Origin: Micropruina sonneratiae
GTDB lineage: Bacteria > Actinomycetota > Actinomycetes > Propionibacteriales > Propionibacteriaceae
Direction of reading: 5' to 3'
Length of the DNA stretch: 64,000 bases
Assembly: GCF_025972045.1 (NCBI RefSeq)
Contig: NZ_JAPDHX010000004.1
Span: 310,001 to 374,000, forward strand
The position numbers and the translations under genes are program-made. Each line of letters begins with the position of its first letter. Within the stretch, counting starts at the first letter, position 1. Below the pieces are notes generated by a model. That model saw only the letters and a list, made by a program, of their open reading frames with translations, was not told where the DNA came from and searched no databases. Shown here one piece after another: positions 26,745 to 38,731 of the stretch.

Positions 26745-26766
26745 GTCCCGTGATACCCGACGGGAC
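26745..26766. terminator. Small hairpin after mobA
   Basis: GTCCCG (26745-26750) and CGGGAC (26761-26766) flank a 10-nt loop, 65 bp past the mobA stop and 80 bp before the large gene. It may end the moaE-mobA transcript; there is no U-tract. Confidence 0.35.
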
Positions 26767-26845
26767 TGGGCAATTCTTCCCCCTGTCTGGGACCGGCCCA
26801 ACGGCAGAGACTGGCGGGTGCGCCCACATCCGTGAGGAGGTTCGC

Positions 26846-29800
26846 ATGTCCGGACCGATCGACCTGCCCCCCGGCCGCAAGGCCAAGCGCCTCGGCACGA
26901 AGCAGCGGGTCGAACCAACCGAGCCGCTGAAGCGGCCCGTCGACGTTCCCGTGGTCCGCCCCGTCGACCCCGGCCGGTTCGAGCAGCGCGTGCCCGCCGG
27001 CGGTCTCAACCCGCACCTGGGTAAAAAGATCGAGATCGACCCCCGCGTGCCGCCGGTGCTGATCGACCCGCACATCGAGCTGCCGCCGATCATCAAGTGG
27101 CCGATCCCGGAGGGCAACTCACAGATCCCCGACGCCCCCGAGGTCACCCTCGACCATCACTTCCAGGTCATCCGCTCCGCCGACCTGGTGTCGTTGATCG
27201 TCAGCTCCGCCGGCCTCGACCTGGCCGGCGACACCCTGACCGCGGCCGCGGACGGCTCCGGCGGCCTGCTCGTCTACACGCTGCCGTTCCAGCACCTCGG
27301 CGAGCGCGCCTACTACGAGGGCATTCCCGCTCCGCAGCCCAACCCCGACAACCCCGACGGTCCCCCGCAGCCGTCCAGCGGCGCGCCCGAGGTGCCGGTC
27401 ATCCCCACCGACGGACGCCCCGCCCGACCCAGCCGGGTGGTCGTCCAGGTTCCCGCCGGATCGACCGTGACCGTCAGCACCGCCGGTTTCCTGGACGCCC
27501 TGGAGCGGTTCGCGATGGCCGTCCACCCGCTCGCGACCCCGGGCCCGGCCCGCACCTCCAACGCTTTCGACCCGAACCTGGTCAACGTGCTCGCCAACGC
27601 GGGCCTCGTGCAGGAGGCCGCTGCCGGCGGCACGGTGCAGGTGCACGCCCTCGACACCCCGACCGGCGTCGCCCAGCTGGCCCGGACGTTGTCGCGGGTG
27701 CGGGCCACCCTGTTCGGACCCGACCCGAAGACGTCGGTCACCACGTTGGTGGACGACCTGCAGATCGGCGTGCGGGTACCACCGATCTTCCGCAACCCGG
27801 CCACGTTGAGCCGTCCGCCGGGCGTGGGCGAGACCTCCATCGAGGCGCCCTACCGGCTGGTCATCTCGCCCTCGGCCGAGAGTGGCTGGACGCACGCCGA
27901 CGAGCCGGTCCCGGACGGCTCCGGCACCGCCGTCGAGCTCTGGCACAGCCGACTCGGCCACCGCGACCAGGGAGCCGTCACCGAGCAGCCCGAGTGGATC
28001 CGCGCGGTGTGGGCCCGTGACCGCGAGAAGTACCCGAACTGGGCCACCACCGAGGTGCCGAACGGCGAGGACCCGTTCCGCATGTCGCTGAACCCCCGCG
28101 ACCGCAACATGCTGGTACGGCAATCCAGCGAGACCTGGGCCCGCAACCGGGTGAAGATCACCGATCCGACGCCGGTGGACGCCACCCACCTGTACCTGTC
28201 CAGCCTGGGCTCCTGGCTCGATCTGCACGGGTTGTGGAGCACCGACCCGTGGTCGAACCTGCAACTCGGCTCGATCCTGTCCTGGGACCACGAGGCGCCG
28301 CTGGGCCGCGACCAGTACGTGCGGGTCACCTACCCGGGCCACATCTTCCCGTTCGGCCACAAGGCGACCCTGGTGAAGGTCACCGAACGCAAGATCACGG
28401 ACAAGGCCGACCCGAAGGCCGTCCTGTTCCAGCGCAAGTTCATCGTGATCGGCGAGCCGGTGAAGACCTACGCCGCCCGCGACCTGCCGTTCACCAGGGT
28501 GGAGATCGCCCCCACCATCACCCCGGTGCTGTCCCCCGAGCCGCTGGCCGTCGAAGAGACCACCTGCTTCGTGGTGCAGGCCGGCGGTGGACCGTTCCAG
28601 TTCGTGCTGCACTGCACCGACATCGACGGCCGCGAGGTCAAGCTGCCCACCCCGCTGGTCTGGGTGGCGGACGGCGCGCCGCGTCCGTTCCCCGCCGGCA
28701 AGGACCCGGCCACCCTGTTCACCAACCTGGGCGAGACCCAAGGGCTGGGCCAGAACGTCTCCTTCGTGCCGTCCGAGCCGGGCGGCAAGGACGCCTCGGT
28801 GCCCACCGTCGGGCTGAGCTTCGCCGGGGACGACCTGCAGCTCACCTCGGTGCCGCACCTGAAGTACGCCCGCGCGTCCATTCCGGCCGTGGAGCGGATG
28901 AACCCGACCGGCCCGCAGCAGTTCAGCTACGCCGACGCGTGGCTCACGAACGGGTTCGAAGCCGGCAACGAGGGGCAGGTGTGGGCCGCACTGGCCAGCA
29001 CGCCGGTGCTCGGCTTCGGCAAGGGCGGCGCGTCCAGCGGCGACGCCGGCGGCTTCGTGGCCCCGTCGCTGCCGATCGCCGGGCTGTCCCGCAAGCAGGG
29101 GCCGGTCGGCGACGTGACGGGTGCCGCCGCCGGCGACTTCGACCCGATGGCCTACCTGGGCGCCGCGTTGCCCAAGCTGTTCGGCTTCGTCTCGCTGATC
29201 GACATCCTGGACGCGGTCGGCATCGACCTGAACGACGCCCCCGCCCTGGTCACCGAGTCGCTGGCCAAGGTCGAGGCGTTGATGGCCGACCTGAAGGAAC
29301 TCAAGCAGACGGTCGAGGACGCCGCCGCACAGGCCCAGCAGGCGCTGTCCCAAGCCCAGCAGACGGCGTCCGACCTGACCGCGCAGGGCCGGGCGGGGCT
29401 CGCCAACGAGCTGCTCGCCAAGGCCCAGGACGCCGCGACCAGCGCGCAGGACCTGGTCAACCCCGTGATCACGGCCGCCGACGGGGTGCTGCAGGCGATC
29501 ATCGACGCCCCGGGCGACCTGGCGAGCGCCCCGGGCAAGCTGGCCACCGCGCTGACCAACCTGGCCAATGCGCTGACCGCGGTGGAGGCCGCGGCCGCCA
29601 AGCTGACCCCGCTGGCCAAGAACCGGCTCACCGCGCTCACCGCCACCCTGCGCACCGCCGCCACCGACGTCGAGATGGTGCAGTCGGTGATCGACTTCGT
29701 GCAGGGCATCGCGACCGCGGTGGCGGACGCCCGCTTCTCGTTCAAGTGGCAGCCGCCGCTGAAGTCGTGGCCGGACGACAACAAGCCGGTGCTGAAGCTG

Positions 29801-30724
29801 CCCAAGAACGGCTTCACGCTGGCCGTCGAGGGCCAGGCCGGCGCCAAACCGAAGCTCGACATCCTCGCCGAACTGCGCGGCTTCGCGCTGATCCTGCCGC
29901 CCGGCGAGCCGATGATGAAGCTTCCCTTCGACCACCTGTCGTTCAAGGCCGGCAGCTCCGGCAAGGTCGAGGTGGACGCCTCGGTCGGCAACATCGAGTT
30001 CGTCGGCATCCTGAGCTTCGTCGAACGGATCAAGCAGCTGATCCCGCTGGACGGCTTCAGCGACCCGCCCTACGTCGACGTGAAGCCGGACGGGGTGGTG
30101 GCCGGCTTCACCCTCGACCTGCCGAACCTGGCCATCGGCGTGTTCAACCTGTCGAACATGTCCCTGTCGGCGGACGTCCAGGTGCCCTTCCTCGGCGACA
30201 TCGTGTCGGTCGGCTTCGGGTTCTGCACCAGGGAACGTCCGTTCAACCTGGCGGTGCTGTGTCTGGGCGGCGGCGGCTGGTTCGGCATCCGGCTCAGCCC
30301 GCGCGGCCTGGAGGTGCTCGAACTCGGCCTGGAGGCCGGCGCCTACCTGGCGGTCGACCTCGGGGTGGCGTCGGGCTCGGTGTCGATGGCGATCGGTATC
30401 TATCTGCGCATGGAGGCCGACAAGGGCTCGCTCACCGCGTACTTCCGGCTGCGCGGCGAGGTCAGCGTGCTCGGCCTGATCACGGCCTCGATCGAGCTGT
30501 ACCTGTCGCTGACCTACGACTTCCCCAGCGGCAAACTGGTCGGTACCGCCACCATCACGGTCAAGGTCAAGGTGCTCTGCTTCTCGGCCTCGGTGTCGAT
30601 CACCTGCCAGCGCACGTTCGCCGGCAGCAACGGCGACCCGAGTTTCGCCGAGGTGATGGGGGTCCAGCCCGACTTCACCTCGACGCTGTGGAACGACTAC
30701 TGCCTCGCCTTCGCGGAGGAGTGA
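26846..30724 (+). CDS. Giant protein of unknown function, first of a coupled pair
   Basis: A 1292-aa protein I cannot assign to a characterised family. A strong ribosome binding site (GAGGAGG, 26834-26840) precedes the ATG. Residues 1-90 are basic and proline-rich without a signal peptide. A mixed region follows with a Pro/Asn-rich linker near 170 and aromatic motifs such as AVELWHSRLGHRD and YVRVTYPGHIFPFGHKATLV. Residues about 805-955 form an Ala/Gln-rich, probably coiled-coil segment. The last 330 residues are Gly/Val-rich alternating beta sequence (LCLGGGGWFGIRLSPRGLEV, LGVASGSVSMAIGIYLRMEA). A cytosolic or non-classically exported structural protein is one guess. The next gene begins 3 bp after its stop. 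Confidence 0.85.
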   Translation: MSGPIDLPPGRKAKRLGTKQRVEPTEPLKRPVDVPVVRPVDPGRFEQRVPAGGLNPHLGKKIEIDPRVPPVLIDPHIELPPIIKWPIPEGNSQIPDAPEVTLDHHFQVIRSADLVSLIVSSAGLDLAGDTLTAAADGSGGLLVYTLPFQHLGERAYYEGIPAPQPNPDNPDGPPQPSSGAPEVPVIPTDGRPARPSRVVVQVPAGSTVTVSTAGFLDALERFAMAVHPLATPGPARTSNAFDPNLVNVLANAGLVQEAAAGGTVQVHALDTPTGVAQLARTLSRVRATLFGPDPKTSVTTLVDDLQIGVRVPPIFRNPATLSRPPGVGETSIEAPYRLVISPSAESGWTHADEPVPDGSGTAVELWHSRLGHRDQGAVTEQPEWIRAVWARDREKYPNWATTEVPNGEDPFRMSLNPRDRNMLVRQSSETWARNRVKITDPTPVDATHLYLSSLGSWLDLHGLWSTDPWSNLQLGSILSWDHEAPLGRDQYVRVTYPGHIFPFGHKATLVKVTERKITDKADPKAVLFQRKFIVIGEPVKTYAARDLPFTRVEIAPTITPVLSPEPLAVEETTCFVVQAGGGPFQFVLHCTDIDGREVKLPTPLVWVADGAPRPFPAGKDPATLFTNLGETQGLGQNVSFVPSEPGGKDASVPTVGLSFAGDDLQLTSVPHLKYARASIPAVERMNPTGPQQFSYADAWLTNGFEAGNEGQVWAALASTPVLGFGKGGASSGDAGGFVAPSLPIAGLSRKQGPVGDVTGAAAGDFDPMAYLGAALPKLFGFVSLIDILDAVGIDLNDAPALVTESLAKVEALMADLKELKQTVEDAAAQAQQALSQAQQTASDLTAQGRAGLANELLAKAQDAATSAQDLVNPVITAADGVLQAIIDAPGDLASAPGKLATALTNLANALTAVEAAAAKLTPLAKNRLTALTATLRTAATDVEMVQSVIDFVQGIATAVADARFSFKWQPPLKSWPDDNKPVLKLPKNGFTLAVEGQAGAKPKLDILAELRGFALILPPGEPMMKLPFDHLSFKAGSSGKVEVDASVGNIEFVGILSFVERIKQLIPLDGFSDPPYVDVKPDGVVAGFTLDLPNLAIGVFNLSNMSLSADVQVPFLGDIVSVGFGFCTRERPFNLAVLCLGGGGWFGIRLSPRGLEVLELGLEAGAYLAVDLGVASGSVSMAIGIYLRMEADKGSLTAYFRLRGEVSVLGLITASIELYLSLTYDFPSGKLVGTATITVKVKVLCFSASVSITCQRTFAGSNGDPSFAEVMGVQPDFTSTLWNDYCLAFAEE

Positions 30725-30727
30725 AAG

Positions 30728-33700
30728 ATGCGTGAACAGTTCACCGTCGTCGCGCTGCCGTACTCGTGCGACCCGAACGAGACGTTCCACGTCTCCTTCT
30801 TCGTGTCGCCCGACATCGCCGTGGACGACCCCCGCGACACCCTGGCGGTCACCGAGCTCTTCCAGCACTGGACCAAGGCCCTCGCCGACGCGACGTTCAC
30901 CCTTGAGGACCAGGCGGGCGAGATCGACTGCGAACCGCTGCGCTACGCCGTCGAGGACGGCCTGTGGGAGGAGGTGTTCCCGGCCGAGACCCCGGTGAAC
31001 TCCTACACCCCGCCCGACTGGACGCAGCGGCCCTGGCGCACCTTCCACCCCGGCACCACCACCGGGATCGCCAAGACCGTCAACCTGCTGGCCACCATGG
31101 TCAACGGGGTGGAGGCGCCCACAGTCCAGCAGTTGCCGTGGTTCGGCACCCAGATTCTGGAGACCCTCGGCGGCGGCGATGTCGGCCGGCAGCGGTTCAA
31201 CCCGCTGGACCTGGTCGGGCGGCTGGAGAGCGGCCAGACCGAAGCGCTCGACGCGGCCACCCGCGAGCGGGTGCCGCTGGCCGAGTTCCGCAGCCACCGC
31301 GAGTACTTCAGCAACGGCACCGTGCCGGACAACTTCATGGGCGGGACGCCGATGGCGAACGCCCTGTTAGAACTGCACCGGGCCAGGCGGTTCTACAGCC
31401 ACCCCGAGGAGGAGACCGACTACCGCGACCGTCCCGAGCCGGACAATCCCGGGCCGGCCGAGCCCGACAAGCAGATTCCCGACTTCCACGCCCGGGTGTC
31501 GCTGGTCAACGACCACGGCCCGCTGCAGCGCAAGCTCGCCCTGGTGATCGACGTCAAGGCCGACACCAACCGGCTGGCCGGCAGTGAATGGCTGTGCGGC
31601 CGCATCCTCATCCCCGGCCGCGAGGACGCGCTGAAGGTCGTCCGCGTCGCCACCCGCCGGGTCGGCCGTGCCCTGGTCACCCGGGCCGAGGACGAGTCCC
31701 AGTGGATCAACGGACGGCTGCCCGTGGGCAACGCCGACAGCTACGACCTGCTCGACCTCGACCCCGACGGCGCGGCGCTCAAGACCGAGCAGTACCTGTC
31801 GTCCTACCTGCGCACCGCGGCCGCGGCGCTGCAGGGCGCGCCGGCCAACGCGGCCCCACCCGCCCTACGCACCACCGGTTTCACCGTGGCCCGCAAGAAC
31901 AACGGCGCCGCCACCGCCGACGCGATCGACAAGCAGACGTCCGTGCTCGACACGGTGCGCACCCAGCCACCCAACCAGCCGGCCGTCGACGCGCCGCTGA
32001 TGACCACCGAGGACGTGATGCAGGGCGTCCGGGTCGAGGTGCACGACGACAAGACCGACCGGTGGCGCTCGCTGCACCAGGTGCGGGTGAGCGCCGACGT
32101 GGTCGGTGGCCGCAGCTTCTCCTTCGACGACGAGGCGTTCCTGCAGGAATCCGCCCCCACCCACGCCGGCCAGGACACCTCCCCCATCCACGTGCACGAG
32201 GCGGTCTTCGGCTGGGACGGCTGGAGCCTGTCCGCCGCCCGTCCGGCGCTGCCGGTGGTCAACGAGGGCGGCGTGGAGCGTGTGGTCACCGACCCGCAGC
32301 CGCCGGCCGACCCGTCCACCCCGGTGCTGATCGACCGCACGGCGGCGCCCGGCACACTGCCCCGGCTGCGGTTCGGCCGGCGCTACAGCTTCCGGGTCTG
32401 GGGCGTGGACCTGGCGTGCAACTCGCGTCCGCACCGGCTGGAGCCGCCGCCGGCGATCGCCGCCGCCGACCAGCCGCCGGCCGAACCGGTCACCCGCGTG
32501 GCCGCCGACCTCAGCCAACTCGGGGACTTCCGCACCGGCGCCCTGAGCCGGCTGCGGGACTCCGCCGCGGCCTCCGCCGAACCCGCGGCGCAGCCGATCG
32601 ACACCGGCACCGACGGCGCCGGCCTGCAGTTGGCGCAGGCGCTGCCCGAGATCGTCGGACGACTGCAGGTCAAGCGCGGCGAGAGCGTGCAGCAGCCGGT
32701 GGCCTCCGCGCTGGCCGACGTGCGCAGCGTGCTGGCGTCCGGCCTGGCCGACGACGCCCTGGCGCCGGCGGCGACCGCGGTGCTGAACCCCGCGGTGATC
32801 CGCGGCGGCCTGGCCCTCGACCCGGACGACCTCGCCGGCCCGGTCGGCACCTCGGAGGCGGTTGCCGTCTCTGCCGAGCTGCCGTTCGTCCGGTACCAGC
32901 CGGTGCCGCCGCCGGCGGTGGTGCCGCGCCGGCTGTTCACCGAGGGCGAGTCGAACGAGGTGCTGGTGGTGCGCTCCCGGGTGAGCCAGGACCCGGCCAC
33001 GCTGGCGGTGCTCACCGGCACGCCCGTGGAGTACGCGGCCGCCAACGCCGGCCGCTTCGCCACCTGCGAACGGCACCTGGTGCCGCCCAAGACGAGCCAA
33101 CTGGAGGCCGAGGAGCACGGCGCCTTCGACGCCGCCATCGCCTCCCCGGACGCCGCGGCCCGCAACCTGTGGCTGCACGCGGCGATCCGCGAGTCGGGCA
33201 CCCTGTTCGACCTCGACGTGCCGCGGCTGGACGACCCGTCGGTGCGCGACCCGCAGGACGGCGTCGCCCTGGTGCACGGCCCCGGTGCCTCGCCCGCGGA
33301 GTTGCGCACGCTGCCCTTGCCGCCCGGCGAAGCGCCCGGGCCGGGTCAGTACGTGGTGCACGACACCGACCTGGTGCACACCCCGTACCTGCCGGACGTG
33401 ATCGCCCGCGGCCTGGGCTTCGTGTTCCCCGACGCGGGCAAGGAGTGGACGATCGTTCCCCCGTTCGGGGTGGAGGGCTTCACCGCCCGCTATCCGGGTG
33501 CGCTCGCCACGCCCGACGCGGCGTCGGCATGGCCGAGCATCGACGGCTACCGGCTGGTGCTGAACGGCGCGGAGGAACTGAACGCCGTGGTGGCACCGCA
33601 TCTGGTGACCATCTCGCTGCCTCGCGGCACCGCGCTGCGCAGCCGGCTGTCGTCCACCCTCACCCTGGACGACCTCGCGGTCATGGGTGCCTGGCTACAG

Positions 33701-35356
33701 CTGCCGGAGGCGATGCGTCAACTGCCCGGGGTGGCCGAAGCCGCGGCGAACGGCTGGCTGTGGGCGCTCACCCCGCCGACGGCGCTGACCATGGTGCACG
33801 CGGTGCCGCGTCCGATCGTGGCCCCGGAGCCGATCGGCTTCCGCATCTACCGCGCGCAGAACGCAACCAACGCGATGCTGCTCGGCGGGGTCGAACTGCA
33901 CGGCCCCAGCACCGATTCGCTGCTCGTGGACGCCCGCTGGGACGAGGTGCTGGACGACCTGTCCGACCCGCAGTGGAAGGTGATGCCGGACCAGCGCCAG
34001 GTGGCGGCGACCACCGCGATCGAGCCGTGGGAGGACATCGCCATCCTGGCCGGCATGCACGCCGACCAGACCTACAACGACGCCGTGGTCGGCCACGTCC
34101 GCTCGCATCGGGCGGTGCACGAGTTCGGCGACACCAAGCATCGCCTGGTGAAGTACCGGTTCCGGGCGACGACCCGGTTCCGCGAGTACTTCGCGCCCGA
34201 CGAGCTGGCGCCCGCGACCCCGTCCGACGACCCGAGCCTGCCGATCGACGACGGTCGCAGCACGGTCAGCGCCGAGGTGGCCATGCACGTGCCGAACACG
34301 TCGCTGCCGGCACCGCCGATGGTGCATTCGGTGATCCCGCTGTTCCGCTGGGAGGACGAGACCGAGCCTGACCAGCCGATGGCGCGGCGCCGGACGCGGC
34401 GCTCGGGCGTCCGGGTGTATCTGGAGCGGCCGTGGTTCGTCACCGGCGCCGACGAGCAGATCGGCGTGGTGTTGGCGCTCGGCCAGCGCCCGGACAGCAC
34501 GTTCACCAGCCAGTGGGGCGGCGACCCGTTCTGGGCGGGCAGCAACGTGGCCGACCGCGAGGCGGTGCAGGTCACCGACCTGCTCAGCGCCCTCGGGTTG
34601 GACGACTACGACTCGGTGGCCGGGCCGTCCGGAAAGCCGGAGATCTACCCGTCGCCCGACGACCCGAACGTCAAGGTGATGGTCGTCCCGTACCGGCCGC
34701 AGTACAACCTGGAACGCCGCAAGTGGTTCGTCGACATCGGCTTCCCGGCCCGGTTCTGGCCGTTCGTGCAGCTGTCGCTGGTGCGCTACCAGCCCTACAG
34801 CGTCGACGGCCGGCACATCAGCAAGCCGGTGCGCTGCGACTTCGTCCAGGTGGTGCCGGAGCGCACCGCCTCCGTCAGCCGCACCAGCGAGGGCACCGTC
34901 CGGGTGCTGGTGTCGGGTCCGGCGGGCTATCACGACGCGTCGACCGCGCTGACCGGGCCCCGCACATTCGGAGGTGTGGCCGGCGGGTTCAACGCTGCGG
35001 CGAACGTGCTGGCCGGGGTTGCGGCGGTGGCCGCCAACCGGGTGCTACGGGCCAGGTTGCAGACCCGGGACGCCGGCGCCACCAGCGACCTGGCCTGGCA
35101 GACGGTGACCCAGACCGACCTGGTCGTCCGCGGCTTCGCCGGCACCCTGGCCAACCTGGTCTGGACCGGCGAACTGGACGTCCCCGAGGGGCTGCCGTTC
35201 GCCCGTCCAACCACGCCGGGCACGCACCGCGTCCGGATCGAGGAGTGGGAGACCTTCGTCGGCGACCCGGCCAACCTTGGCGACCCCAACAGCCCCCCGA
35301 CAACGGAGATCAGGCTGATCTACGCCGACGAGTTCGAGCTGGGTTCTCCCGAGTAG
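30728..35356 (+). CDS. Giant protein of unknown function, second of a coupled pair
   Basis: A 1542-aa acidic protein, one of the largest genes in the window. It has no signal peptide or membrane helix. Residues about 535-565 (RLRFGRRYSFRVWGVDLACN) look like a fibronectin-type or other beta-sandwich strand pair. Residues about 1130-1160 (FGDTKHRLVKYRFRATTRFR) and 1330-1385 (WPFVQLSLVRYQPYSVDGRH) are the most motif-like parts. Many Pro/Ala linkers suggest several beta domains on a string. It starts 3 bp after the first giant gene, so the two are surely co-translated and probably act together. No known enzyme motif was recognised. Confidence 0.85.
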   Translation: MREQFTVVALPYSCDPNETFHVSFFVSPDIAVDDPRDTLAVTELFQHWTKALADATFTLEDQAGEIDCEPLRYAVEDGLWEEVFPAETPVNSYTPPDWTQRPWRTFHPGTTTGIAKTVNLLATMVNGVEAPTVQQLPWFGTQILETLGGGDVGRQRFNPLDLVGRLESGQTEALDAATRERVPLAEFRSHREYFSNGTVPDNFMGGTPMANALLELHRARRFYSHPEEETDYRDRPEPDNPGPAEPDKQIPDFHARVSLVNDHGPLQRKLALVIDVKADTNRLAGSEWLCGRILIPGREDALKVVRVATRRVGRALVTRAEDESQWINGRLPVGNADSYDLLDLDPDGAALKTEQYLSSYLRTAAAALQGAPANAAPPALRTTGFTVARKNNGAATADAIDKQTSVLDTVRTQPPNQPAVDAPLMTTEDVMQGVRVEVHDDKTDRWRSLHQVRVSADVVGGRSFSFDDEAFLQESAPTHAGQDTSPIHVHEAVFGWDGWSLSAARPALPVVNEGGVERVVTDPQPPADPSTPVLIDRTAAPGTLPRLRFGRRYSFRVWGVDLACNSRPHRLEPPPAIAAADQPPAEPVTRVAADLSQLGDFRTGALSRLRDSAAASAEPAAQPIDTGTDGAGLQLAQALPEIVGRLQVKRGESVQQPVASALADVRSVLASGLADDALAPAATAVLNPAVIRGGLALDPDDLAGPVGTSEAVAVSAELPFVRYQPVPPPAVVPRRLFTEGESNEVLVVRSRVSQDPATLAVLTGTPVEYAAANAGRFATCERHLVPPKTSQLEAEEHGAFDAAIASPDAAARNLWLHAAIRESGTLFDLDVPRLDDPSVRDPQDGVALVHGPGASPAELRTLPLPPGEAPGPGQYVVHDTDLVHTPYLPDVIARGLGFVFPDAGKEWTIVPPFGVEGFTARYPGALATPDAASAWPSIDGYRLVLNGAEELNAVVAPHLVTISLPRGTALRSRLSSTLTLDDLAVMGAWLQLPEAMRQLPGVAEAAANGWLWALTPPTALTMVHAVPRPIVAPEPIGFRIYRAQNATNAMLLGGVELHGPSTDSLLVDARWDEVLDDLSDPQWKVMPDQRQVAATTAIEPWEDIAILAGMHADQTYNDAVVGHVRSHRAVHEFGDTKHRLVKYRFRATTRFREYFAPDELAPATPSDDPSLPIDDGRSTVSAEVAMHVPNTSLPAPPMVHSVIPLFRWEDETEPDQPMARRRTRRSGVRVYLERPWFVTGADEQIGVVLALGQRPDSTFTSQWGGDPFWAGSNVADREAVQVTDLLSALGLDDYDSVAGPSGKPEIYPSPDDPNVKVMVVPYRPQYNLERRKWFVDIGFPARFWPFVQLSLVRYQPYSVDGRHISKPVRCDFVQVVPERTASVSRTSEGTVRVLVSGPAGYHDASTALTGPRTFGGVAGGFNAAANVLAGVAAVAANRVLRARLQTRDAGATSDLAWQTVTQTDLVVRGFAGTLANLVWTGELDVPEGLPFARPTTPGTHRVRIEEWETFVGDPANLGDPNSPPTTEIRLIYADEFELGSPE

Positions 35357-35397
35357 GCGCCAGGTCCGCCTGCGGCCTCGTCGCGGCGAACGACCCC

Positions 35398-35427
35398 TGT
35401 CATCCCGGCGAACGCCGGGATCTCGGG
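35398..35427. repeat. REP-like hairpin, copy 3
   Basis: GTCATCCCGGCGAACGCCGG forms a hairpin with 9-10 bp arms around a GAA-type loop, 42 bp after the stop of the second giant gene. It may serve as that operon's terminator. It is the cleanest copy of the family. Confidence 0.65.
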
Positions 35428-35483
35428 GGCGCCACCCGGCCACCGATCTCGACACCGGCGTCCGATGGAGGCGAACCCGCACC

Positions 35484-35513
35484 ACTTTCGCGTCACAACG
35501 CGAAAGCGGACAG
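35484..35513. repeat. Inner-hairpin relative of the 106-bp repeats
   Basis: CTTTCGCG-TCACAA-CGCGAAAG is a perfect 8-bp stem with the same TCACAA loop, and trailing GC(G/A)GACA, as the inner hairpins at about 18090-18117 and 18226-18253, 17 kb away. Confidence 0.7.
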
Positions 35514-35589
35514 CCAGCCCTCCAACGAGCAGCGATCTCGACATCGGTACGGGACCCCCACGGACCCACACCCGACCAGTCGGCTGGGA

Positions 35590-36085
35590 CGTCGGCGAGG
35601 CCGACCGGCAGCACGCGTTCCGGCAGACGCTGCGCACCGCGGGCTCGACGGCGCTGGCCTCGGCCGTGCTGGCAGCGGTGCTGTGGTCCTTCGCCGACGG
35701 CGCACTGGCCATCTTCGGGGTCAACGCCGTGGCCCTCGACCAGGCCCGGTCCGCGCCGCTGATCAGCGTCGCGCTGCTGCCGTTGTCGGCGCTCACCTCG
35801 GTGCTGTTCGGCGCGTTGCGTTCGGCCGGTGACGTGCTGTGGCCGATGGCGTACTCGGTCGCGGCCAGCCTGCTGGCGCTCGTCCCGGCGTCCCACCTGC
35901 TGATCGGGGTGGCCGGGCTGGGCCTGGCCGGCGCGTTCTGGGCCCTGACCCTGGCCGAGGCGACCCGCGGCGGCCTGCTGCTGGCCCGCTGGCTGCGCCG
36001 CCGCCGGCAGGCCGTCCCGGTGGTCGAGGACGCCGCCCCCGCGCCGGACGACGACCGCTCGGCCTCCCCCGCCGGCCTGCACTGA
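35590..36085 (+). pseudogene. C-terminal remnant of a MATE-family efflux transporter
   Basis: The frame encodes only the last third of a MATE transporter: about four helices, with GALRSAGDVLWPMAYSV and GLAGAFWALTLAEATRGGLL matching the end of the family, whose usual length is 440-480 aa. The sequence before about 35590 has no transporter similarity and instead contains dispersed hairpins, so the N-terminal two thirds have been lost. The first open ATG is at 35465 but its first 40 residues are junk. A short translated product is unlikely to work. Confidence 0.75.
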
Positions 36086-36095
36086 CGCCCGGCGC

Positions 36096-38553
<2,458 letters not shown>

Positions 38554-38731
38554 CACGTCGTCTTCACTCCTCGTGACTCGCGTGCGCCTGCCGCAGCATC
38601 CTCGCCGCCGCACGTGTCCAGTCTGGCGGTTGCCGTGGTGTCACGCATCCAGACGCAGGAGCGGGTGAGATCCAGGGGCGAGCCCGGGATGACGGTGCGT
38701 CTCTCGACAGGCTCGACCGACGGGCCGGCGA

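Noticed and set aside
27119-31297. A 1392-codon open frame antisense to the giant genes
   Set aside because: It is the typical antisense shadow of GC-rich coding DNA: Arg/Gly/His/Val/Gln-rich, no domain, no ribosome binding site, and it runs across the junction of two well supported genes.
26846-35356. Giant genes as nonribosomal peptide synthetase, phage tail or toxin complex
   Set aside because: No adenylation, condensation or carrier motifs, no tail sheath, baseplate or tape-measure neighbours, and no RHS repeats were seen.
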